NCBI GenBank assembly: GCA_963555705.1
Contig: OY743172.1
Location: forward strand, 17,607,446 to 17,671,445
Direction of reading: 5' to 3'
Origin: Ligustrum vulgare
Taxonomy: Eukaryota > Streptophyta > Magnoliopsida > Lamiales > Oleaceae
Length of the DNA stretch: 64,000 bases
This document shows positions 55,966 to 64,000 of the stretch, piece by piece (position 1 is the first letter of the stretch; each line of letters opens with the position of its first letter). The notes below the pieces were generated by a model. It saw only the letters and a program-made list of their open reading frames with translations. It searched no databases and was not told the DNA's origin. Both the position numbers and the translations under genes were made by a program.

Positions 55966-56179
55966 GTTAACCTACATAAAACCTTGAAAAAGGGCTGATA
56001 ACATCTTGAAAAAGGGTGAAGAACCGCAAATACCTTGGAAAAAAAAAAAAAAAAGGTGAAGAACCTCTTGAAAAAGAGAGGAGAAATACTACGTCAAACC
56101 TTGAAAAAGGAAGGAAACCTTTTGAAAAAGATTGGTAACAAATGCATTGAAGAAAGGCCTCCTCGAAAGAGGGACTCTC

Positions 56180-56455
56180 CTTCTTATTGCCTAAGTGGCA
56201 CGGCCGAAGTGCTTCCTTCATATTGCCTAAGCGGCAAGGCCGAAGTACTGCCTTCATATTTCCTAAGTGGCACGGCCGAAGTGGCTCTCCCTCATATTGC
56301 CTAAGCGGCAAGGCCGAAGTGCTGCCTTCATATTGCCTAAGTGGCATGGCCAAAGTGGCTCTCCCTCATATTGCCTAAGCGGCAAGGCCGAAGTGTTTCC
56401 CTGATATTGCCTAAGTGGCATGGCCGAAATGGCTTCCCTCTTATTGCCTAAGTGG
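56180..56455 (+). repeat. 36-37 bp tandem repeat, about 8 units
   Basis: Each unit has ATTGCCTAAG(T/C)GGCA(C/A)GGCCGAAGTG and a short pyrimidine-rich link (CTTCCTTCAT or GCTCTCCCTCAT). It is followed by a looser array of GGACTCCTTCC / CGAAGCACCT / AAGGACCTCTTCCAT text to about 56555. Confidence 0.92.
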
Positions 56456-57705
56456 ACTCCTTTCCAAAGGACCTTTTCCATGGACTCCTTCCGAAGCACC
56501 TCTCTCGAAGGACCTCTTCCATGGACTTCTTCCGAAGTACCTATCCTAAGGTCGTCTTCATAAATGTCGCAGCCGCACAGTGTCAAAAGACACCTTTAGT
56601 CATGTCTGATTTAAATGTCGCGGCAACGCAGACTCATGAAACAATAAAAGATTTGCTTATTGCCGAAGCGGAACGGTTCGGAGAATATATTATTAAGCTT
56701 GGCTTAAGTGTCTCCACGACACACGGTCTCAGAGACCTTATATTCATAAGCATCGGCTTAAGTTTCTCCGAAAATGACACGGCTATGAGAGCCCTGCCCA
56801 CTCGTCTCCAGAATGGCATGACCTCAGAAGTTTTTTCTGAATTCACACTGGATAAAACACGGACGAGGTAATATGTCGACGTGATTTAACCCGAACTTGA
56901 TGTGCTGAAGTAACACCATTACAAGTTAACAAAAGAATAAGATCATTGATCTAAGCCCTCGCTAGGGGCTGCTAACAAGCATAATTCCAAGTAAACATGA
57001 ATAGCTTAGCAAACCCCCACAAATAAGGGATTTCCCCATTCAATGGAATCCACCCCGGACTAACAAACTGAGTACTTACAAACGAGGCTATAAAGCATGA
57101 ATACATGAGACTCCTAGGTGGATGTCCTCCTTTACCTCCGGAGTGAATATTCTATTAGATGAGGGTGAAGCATACTTGGTTAATAAATCTATGAAACAAC
57201 CTGAAGAAGAAATTGGAGTCAATTAAAGAAACAATGGTAAATAAACTTCCATGAGTCCTATGGGGAATCAGAATTACCTTGCACACCGCCACAGGAGGAA
57301 CTCCATTCTCACTGGCACATGGGTCAGAGGCAGTATGTACGGTACAATTTAAAGGCATATCGCCCATGTTAGATTTTTAACCAAAAGTGGCCCCGATGTA
57401 ATCACCCTGGACGTAAACAGGGGATTCACGGGGAAGTACGAGTTGTGACCCATTCAGTCAAAGCTAAGTGATGGACATAAATGTCTTAAGCGCTTAGATT
57501 TGAGGAACTATCACATCCACCTGTGACTCCAAGGACCGGCACAAGCTTCGGACTATCCTGTATTAAACTATGTTCATCCTATGATGGACCATCTCATATT
57601 GAATGATGACCATCTTACAATACGAACTACTTGTGTATAGCAGAGCAATACATAAAATTCACATATAAAGATCAAAGGTGGAGTAGATGAAGATTCACAA
57701 AAGAC
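56456..57705. other. non-coding spacer of the Tat element
   Basis: No recognisable protein domain on either strand, although a 139-codon frame (56452-56871) is open. GGCTTAAGTGTCTCCACGAC and AGCATCGGCTTAAGT resemble CAGGCTTAAGTGCCTCGGAC near 59607. This spacer therefore probably derives from the region downstream of pol in another copy. Confidence 0.45.
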
Positions 57706-57709
57706 AATG

Positions 57710-57895
57710 ACAAAAACAAGCATCCTAAGCAGGAGCGCGGGGAGGGTTGGCTTCTTTAGAAGAAGGGCCGTCAGTGATGTTTTCAAGGGGACTTTCCTTA
57801 CTAACATCTTGGAACTTTGGATAGAAGGCCTCAAACAATATTGCCCCATACGAGGCGTTATTAGCCGGGTTAAGACTTGCGAAAGCCTTGAAGGT
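57710..57895 (-). pseudogene. C-terminal fragment of a Tat antisense ORF
   Basis: The minus strand encodes TFKAFASLNPANNAS, EAFYPKFQ, SKESPLENITDG and NPPRAPA then a stop. It parallels the end of the complete antisense gene at 60265 (AFPTLDLSSIEAFYPEPQ, APSKGSPEGVPPQ), with EAFYP shared. It is cut at 57895, exactly where the pol fragment begins on the other strand. Confidence 0.7.
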
Positions 57896-59430
57896 TAAAT
57901 CCGTAGTGGCCAATAGCGATTCGTAGCTTGTTGTGAGCCAATTCAACAGGCAATTTTCTGCCAAAGAACCTTCTATGGTCGCTTACTTGAAGAAAGTAAG
58001 AGATTTGGCCGCACACTTCGGAAAAATGGAGTTGCAACACATCCCCAGAACAGAAAATTCCAACGCCGATGCATTGTCCAAATTAGCAAGTAGCAGCGAT
58101 TCAGAGTTACACAATCTAATCCCAGTTGAGCGCATGTTGACTTCGTCTATTGAGCAAGGACCAGAGATTTTTGGCGATTGAAGAAGAGGGATCCTGGATG
58201 AACCCCCTGGTCGCCTATTTGAAACATCAGATAGTGCCAAACGAGCCTGAAGCAGCTCGGAAATTGCGAAGGTATGCTGCCAATTTCGTACTCTTGGACG
58301 ATCTACTTTATAAACGGAGTTTCACCTCCCCGTTGCTAAGATGTGTTGGGCCTGAGGAAGGGCGATATGTAATGAGGGAAATCCATGAAGGTATATGTGG
58401 CAACCATGCCGGGGCACTATCGCTAGCTCGGAAAGCCCTCAAACAAGGATATTTTTGGCCCACCATGCGAAAGGATTCTCATGACTTTGTGCGCAAGTGT
58501 GATAAATGCCAAAGACACGCAACCATACCGCATCAGCCACATCACAGGCTAACCGTGGTGACCAGCCCCTGGCCTTTTTCAAAATGGGGAGTTGACATTA
58601 TAGGTCCTATGCCTAGGGGAGCCGGAAATAATTGCTTTGCTATAGTGGCAATTGACTACTTCACCAAGTGGGTCGAGGCTGAACCACTTATGAGAATCAC
58701 CGAGGCCAACACCACCAAGTTCATTTGGAAGAATATCATATGCCGGTTTGGGGTACCCCATTCGCTGGTTAGCGACAATGCTAAACAGTTTAAAAACAGA
58801 AGCGTGGACGAGTTGTGTGGTGATTTGGGAATTAGAAAGCTGTTTTCATCTCCACATCACCCACAGGCCAATGGACAAGTGGAAGCAGTGAACAAAACCA
58901 TAAAAAACACCCTGAAAAGGAAGCTAGAGTCCAAGAAGAACGCATGGGTAGATGAGCTCCCGCAAGTGCTATGGGCGCTTCGCACCACTTCTCACACCGC
59001 AACTGGTGAAACGCCATTTTCATTGGCATATGGAGCCGAGGCGGTATGTCCCGTCGAAATTGGGTTACCCTCACTTCGACAGATTAATTACGACGAAGTG
59101 AGAAATGAAGAAGCACAAAGGGCCGGTTTAGATTTCCTCATGGAGAAACGGAACGATTCTCAAGTAGTGATGGCCAGATACCAAGAAAAGATGGCTCTAT
59201 ACTACAATAAAAAGGTGAAAGGGAGACGCTTTAATATTGGAGACTTAGTCCTAAAAAAGGTTCTTCTTTCAACTCAAGAACCAGGAGTAGGGACTCTGGG
59301 TCCCAATTGGGAAGGCCCTTACAGGATCACAGCCGAGGTGGTGCCTGGTACTTACATAATTGAAGATTTGTCCGGGGTACCTTTGTATAATCCTTGGAAC
59401 ACAGATCACCTTCGTCGCTATTTTCAATAA
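57896..59430 (+). pseudogene. Tat pol: RNase H end plus complete integrase
   Basis: It starts inside RNase H (NSDS, stop, LVVSQFNRQFSAKEPSM, HIPRTENSNADALSKLA). A frameshift near 58165 leads into an uncut integrase of over 400 residues. This has the zinc-binding region (HEGICGNHAGAL, then CDKCQRHA), a core with catalytic Asp in GVDIIGPMP and VSDNAKQF and Glu in HHPQANGQVEAVNKT, a GETPFSLAYGAEAV loop, and a C-terminal domain with GPNWEGPYRI and HLRRYFQ. The integrase domain itself looks undamaged, but without gag, RT and a proper start it can only be expressed by read-through or from a chance promoter. Confidence 0.88.
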
Positions 59431-60264
59431 GTCAAATTCCACTTCAACGAGGCACAGCGTTATCGCATGATTGTATGAGATCGCAGTTAACTATGATGAG
59501 GATTGCAACAAGTACTAATTGGTCATACATGAAATTGTTAAAAACAAGGGACTCTTATAAAAGTCCACATTTCGATCACTGTATTATTTCTGAAATCCTT
59601 GCAAACTCAGGCTTAAGTGCCTCGGACATTGCCACATGAACCAAAGTTCTAAAAACGGTAAATTAGTTCGCACCTACGGGGTGCTCTTTCGCACGAAATA
59701 TCAAATGTTTACGCAAAGTGGTTGATGCTTTCATGCATACACTTAAGCGAAATGCTCAAAAGACATATGCCTACTAAATACTGTAGATTCAAACGTAAAA
59801 GTCCCTATATTATTTCTGTTATAAAAACATAAGCGCACAATGGCACGCCACAAACAGAAGTTAATGCAAATTTGTAAGAGGTGTTACTAAATGTAAGGTA
59901 AAGGTTGCTCTAAAGTAGGTCGACATCAGATTTAACCCGCAAGCGTGAACGCATTAAGCTCGTTAAACCTGAGGGACTAGACATTTACAGACAGACACAG
60001 TCAGACATTTACAATATCCCACATATCATCTTACAATTATGAAACTCGCACTTGGAAATACTCATGTTTAAGCAGTAAAGGAAAAACGTTGCTGCACCAA
60101 AATATGAATAAACTGCTCCATTCATAAAAACGAGGCATTGATAAATCAAATGAAGGTTATACTTACAATATTAGGTGCCGAGGCACTTACAAAAAAAAAA
60201 AAAAAGGAGAGAAGAAAACAACTAAAACAAAACCAACTAACGAAAAGGCAAAAATAGGTAGGGA
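59431..60264. other. spacer between pol and the antisense gene
   Basis: Non-coding on both strands. It contains an A-run near 60191 just beyond the end of the antisense coding region, and repeated AAGTGCCTCGG / TTAAGCGAAATGC text. It probably holds the 3' UTR of the antisense transcript. Confidence 0.55.
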
Positions 60265-63047
60265 TCATTGGGGAGGGACGCCTTCTGGAGAGCCCTTGCT
60301 AGGCGCACCAAGAGGATCTGCAGAAGCACCTTGAGGCTCGGGGTAGAATGCTTCAATGGAGGACAGATCCAAGGTTGGAAAGGCCTCCTTCACGTCTTCC
60401 AAAGCCATCCTGGCCCCCAAGTTCCCAAAAACCCGCTGCATGGCCTCGTACTCAGGGGTTTCCTCAAAGGTATCCTTGAAGTTCTGGACAGCCTCAGACA
60501 CTCTAGTATTCAAGACATTCTCCACCCGTGCCTTAACAGTCTGATCCAGGACTTCAGTGATCCTCGTTTGCATATGTTTTTCCAGAGAGGCAAGGTCCTC
60601 CTCCGCCTTTGCCTTAGTCTCTCGCTCCCTCCCCAATTCTTCAGTGGCTGCTGCCACCTCGGCTTCCAGCTTCAACTTGGCTGCGTTGGCGGCGGCTAGG
60701 GCCTCAGAGGCAATAGACTGTGCACGGTTGGAGTCATCCAATTTCTTGCACAAGACCGCCACGTCTGACTCGGAGGCATGGAGGTCATGCTTCAATTTGT
60801 CATTGTCCTCTTGGAGGCGCTTCGCATTAGCCCTCTCTTCTGAAGAAGATTTTCGGGCTATGGACAGCTGGGCCTTGAGGTCGTTGATCTCCTTGAGCAT
60901 GTTATCAGCGTGGCGGAGAGCAGTCTCGGCATCCTTCTTGTCCCGTTGAGCTACCTCCACGGAGGACTCTACCTCGTCAATAAGGGTCAGGGCTCTGGCA
61001 TTCATAGCCTTGGCAGCAAGTAGCTTCCGAGAGGGAGTGGCGCTGGAGGAGAAGGCAGCCCAACCCTCTGTCCAAAATTGTTCAGTAACTAAGGCCGCCC
61101 TGGCTGGAGGCGAACTGGGAGAGTCGAACAGCGAAGAGCTAAAAGTGACGTCTCTTGGGAGGATGCTGGTTCTAATATGCCTGAGCTCTTCCGCCCCCTC
61201 TGCTGTCACTTCATAAGCTAGGCCTGGGATAGGCACAGTTGGCTCATCCTCCAGTTGCTCGGTCATTAATGGCGGAGGCGCGGAAGTGGACTCCTTGCCT
61301 TTGCCTCTTCTGAGCCTCTTTAAGGGGGCGGGCTCCTCCTCAGGAACTTGCTCCGAAATGTCCTCGGATAGAAAAGGTGGCACTGAGACATCCTTAGTCT
61401 CTCTGCCCCCCTTGCGTCCGCCTCTATCCGACCTCTTCCCTTTTCCTTTAGTGACACCTTTTTCAGGGTTTCCCTCTCCAGCAATGTTGGGTTGCTGGGG
61501 ACCTACCGGCAACAGAGTGGGCGGTGGCAGTAGAGCTGGAAGAGGGCCTTGAAGTTGGGCAATAGACCTCTCAGACGCTTCCCTTGCCGCTCCAATTTGC
61601 AGGTCGGCCAACACTGCTTTCTGCTTCCTCTCAACCTCGCTCCCGTGGCGTAGAGCTGGAGGGATCTTCGTGGCCATGAGGCCTTTTAAAGAAATCTTTG
61701 GGAATTCTTTGGAACCTAATAAGGAAAAGAGGACAATGGGGTTATGAATAGAAAAGAACACAAGATGTAACAGCGATAAGGAAAAGAACTTACTCATGGC
61801 TTGCATAAGGCCGTGCTTCACAAATAACTTGTTCTGTTGGATGACCCCTTGGAAGGTGCCCTTGTAGGAAAATATACGCCCTACTGCCGCTAGATCCGCG
61901 TCGGGAAGGAGATGAGCAAGAGTGTCCCCTGCCATGAGAAATAATATGTCAAGAAGCAGTCAAGAAAAATAAGTGTGGATGAAGGAGCAAGAGACGCATG
62001 ACACTTAAAGACCCTAAAGTAAATACAAGACTCACTAGGTATGGAAAGAGTCCGGGGAACTGTAATTTCTGGACTAGGGTCCACAGGGGAATTCTGCCAC
62101 TCCCCAACAACCCAGAACCACTGGTTCCTCCAGTTCTTTATCGAGGTAGGGTGACCGGTAATAACGGGAGTATAAGAACCTCTGGGGGACAGATAATACC
62201 AGTCTTTGACATCCGATCTCACGTCTCTCTCCCTCCTAACTGATTTCTTTAAAGTGTAGAGAGTGTGAATGATGTACAGTGAGATGGGATGATCAGGGTT
62301 GACCTCTTGCCACACCAACCAAGTCCCCACAGCCTGAGTCCAGAAATTGGGGGCCAGCTGGTAGGGGCACAAGTTATAGCTCCTAAGCAATGCCCTAAAG
62401 AAGGGATGCAGGGGAAGCCTCATCCCACAAGAAAGGACGTCGTAGCATATAGCAGCCTGGCCTGGGGAAGGGCTGCAAGGTCGGCAGGAAGGGGTGGGAT
62501 GCACCAAATGGACCCCTTCCGGCAATCTAAATTTTGCCGAAGCCGCAGCCAAATCGATCCTTCGGATTTCAGTAGCAACCTCACTGCTTTCCCATGACTC
62601 TGGGTTTAGATCGGGATCAACATGGTAGCCCGAAACTTTGTTGACCTGGTCAACCCAATCCTCTACCTGAGCAATTTCCTCCGCAGTCAAACCCAACTCT
62701 TCCCTGTGCGCCCTAAACGGTGCCCTAACAATCAAGCCGAGGTCCTGGTGACCCGAAGAGGAGCTCGCCACCTTTTCTTTTCCCAAATCCTTTTCTCGCT
62801 TGCTTCGGAGCTCTCTTAGCGCGGATTCCTCCTCGGATGATAGATGAGCCATATAGTTCTGGTGTTTTTCTTCTTCGCTGTCAGAATCACTCAAATAAAT
62901 TATGCCACTATTTTTCCTATTTCTCCTCTTAACCTGCTCCCTAAAGAAACGGGAGCTAAAAACCGATAAAGAGATGGGACAGAAACCTCTGATGGGAACC
63001 GCCATCGCTAACATTTCCTGTGAACCCGTTCCCCCAACTCTTTCCAT
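60265..63047 (-). CDS. antisense extra ORF of the Tat element, three exons, about 865 aa
   Basis: Exons 63047-62036, 61928-61794 and 61715-60265 join in frame (phase 1 both times; total 2598 bp, a whole number of codons) at GTGAGT/GGCAG and GTAAGT/TTAG splice sites. The first exon starts MERVGGTGSQEM, has an acidic Ser stretch (LSDSDSEEEKH), then a conserved block (CGMRLPLHPFFRALLRSY, LAPNFWTQAVGTWLVW, WRNQWFWVVGEW) that matches the plant domain called 'putative gypsy type transposon' (PF04195-like). The last exon has a Pro-rich and a basic region (RRGKGKES, KGKGKRSDRGG), then about 200 residues of predicted coiled coil (ALTLIDEVESSVEVAQRD onward), ending EGVPPQ. Function unknown. It is transcribed, if at all, opposite to pol. 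Confidence 0.8.
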
Positions 63048-63826
63048 TTTTCTTTTTTGTTTTAAAAAGAAAGTCAGACTGAACGAAAGAAAAACAAAAT
63101 GCAAAAACAAAGTTTTCAAACCCACAATGAGAAACTAAAAATAAGAAAGTCTTGCATATACAGGGGTCAAGAGATTTACCTTCAAAAGGAGAATGCTTGA
63201 CACTGTGCACTTGGAACGAAGAGCTCGCCAAGAAAAACTGTGAAACGTTAAGAGTGGATGCTGTGTAGTGAACCCTTGAAGAAAAGACACGAAAATCACA
63301 AGGAAGAGAGAAACGGCGCAAGCTCTCGCGAAAGCACTGCTACAAAGGTTATGAGAAAATGGTAAAAAGTGAAGTGGTAAAATGAAGAAGGATTTATAGG
63401 AATCCCAACAATCTACATTCCTTGATTTTCGTGAACCGCGTGGTTAATATGGGTAACCCATACTCCTTGGAAAGTGAGTTAATCAAAGCGCCAGCCATCA
63501 AAGGGAGGGACAAAACCGTTCAGCTGCCAAAGTGAACGCCACGCGCTGCGAAATAATGCCCCCCCCCCTTCCATTTTATATGTATATATATATTCCTCTC
63601 GAAAATAAATATCGATAATTTCTGTGAGTTGACCGCGCCGCCTAGGGAATGCGCTGATATGATCCTGGCCATTAGGGAAAGAAAATCCGAGGCAGAAGGT
63701 CGGCTATGATATGGATCCGAGCCTTACCTAAGAGATTTCATTATTGATTTCTTAGAAAGTTAATGCTGTGAAATCATGGCAAATCCTACACGACCATGAA
63801 TGATCCCTTCGGATTTGAGGGACTAG
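63048..63826. other. upstream region of the antisense gene and 3' end of the Tat interior
   Basis: On the minus strand this is the likely leader, possibly with a small intron (donor CGAAGGTAAAT-like near 63180, acceptor TTTTTAG near 63137), and promoter of the antisense gene; TATAAATCC occurs near 63390. (TA)-rich TATATGTATATATATA lies near 63578. On the plus strand CGGATTTGAGGGACTAG leads into the 3' LTR as the purine-rich tract. Confidence 0.5.
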
Positions 63827-64000
63827 TGTTGACTCCGGGCCCAAAGAAAGGTACAGTGATCCGCCAGCGAAGGCCCAATAATGGCCCAATGGACCTTAAC
63901 CCACAGCTGAGGCCTGAAATATCACCTTGAGATGAATGCCGAGGTGGTATGCCAAGCTAGTCTCTTTAACCGACCTGGTTAATGCTCAGCCGATGTGCTT
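63827..64000 (+). repeat. 3' LTR of the Tat element (first 174 bp)
   Basis: TGTTGACTCCGGGCCC onward. It matches 54722-54884 with two substitutions and an extra AATAATGGCCC-type segment. The rest is beyond the window. Confidence 0.93.

Larger units (their letters stand above)
54722..64000 (+). mobile_element. Ty3/gypsy Tat-lineage element, internally deleted, 3' LTR cut by the window edge
   Basis: 5' LTR 54722-55381, PBS TGGCGCCGTCTGTGGG, two tandem-repeat arrays, non-coding spacer, an aORF tail fragment on the minus strand, RNase H end plus complete integrase on the plus strand, spacer, a spliced antisense gene, and the start of the 3' LTR at 63827. gag, protease, RT and most of RNase H are missing. 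Over the 174 bp visible in both LTRs there are two substitutions and one insertion of about 11 bp, so this is among the youngest insertions here. Antisense extra ORFs between pol and 3' LTR are known for the Tat lineage. Confidence 0.92.

Noticed and set aside
55505..56455. Regular direct repeats that could suggest a CRISPR array
   Set aside because: Units are contiguous without unique spacers, inside a plant retrotransposon.
56035..56586. Several overlapping frames with repeats of LSGTAEV or RQYEG type
   Set aside because: They come from the 36-37-bp array and occur on both strands; not genes.
60268..61552. Plus-strand frames of 62-143 residues opposite the antisense gene
   Set aside because: Shadows of the long minus-strand coding region.
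1..64000. tRNA or rRNA genes
   Set aside because: The TGGTATCAGAGC matches are retrotransposon primer-binding sites, each placed next to an LTR; no cloverleaf or rRNA text was seen.

Overview
This window is nuclear DNA of a flowering plant, probably a eudicot. It is AT-rich and packed with nested plant retrotransposons (Ty1/copia; Ty3/gypsy of the Tekay, CRM/Reina-like and Tat types), hAT and Stowaway DNA elements, and a few host genes and gene fragments. I could not run homology searches. Family names rest on motifs read by eye, and element boundaries on terminal repeats plus target-site duplications (TSDs).

Layout. 1-20972 is one decayed copia element on the minus strand, broken by two insertions that each kept a perfect 5-bp TSD. 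The first is a 13.3-kb Tekay-like chromovirus (267-13569, TSD CCATC), which itself carries remains of another gypsy family (about 4790-8117). The second is a 4-kb non-autonomous gypsy element (14518-18477, TSD AGAAC). 20973-24114 is a small island holding a 42-codon DVL/ROTUNDIFOLIA-type peptide gene (21673-21801, minus) and a hairpin MITE. 24120-32773 is a decayed minus-strand gypsy element (TSD TAAAA) containing a small hAT element and a solo LTR. 34186-44636 is a pile of solo LTRs (one inside another, one inside a hAT element), an LRR receptor-kinase pseudogene fragment and AT-rich repeats. 44650-44933 is a Stowaway MITE.

45890-54716 is the main gene island. It has an apparently intact organellar RNA-binding (PORR domain) gene, with an uncut coding region at 47810-49042 and a probable 5'-UTR intron, two exons of a PP6-type phosphatase pseudogene, and a deleted hAT element that keeps a piece of transposase. 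54722 to the right edge is a comparatively young Tat-type gypsy element. It has an intact integrase, tandem-repeat arrays, and a long spliced antisense gene downstream of pol, but has lost gag, protease and RT. Its internal order suggests a mosaic of two element copies.

The probable functional host genes are the DVL-type peptide and the PORR protein. The integrase and the antisense ORF of the Tat element are also intact. The least explained structures are (1) arrays of the palindrome TTACGGCCGTAA in the LTRs of a gypsy family that appears to encode only gag-protease plus a conserved tail, (2) an LTR with about 20 tandem splice-donor-like motifs, and (3) the shuffled Tat element.
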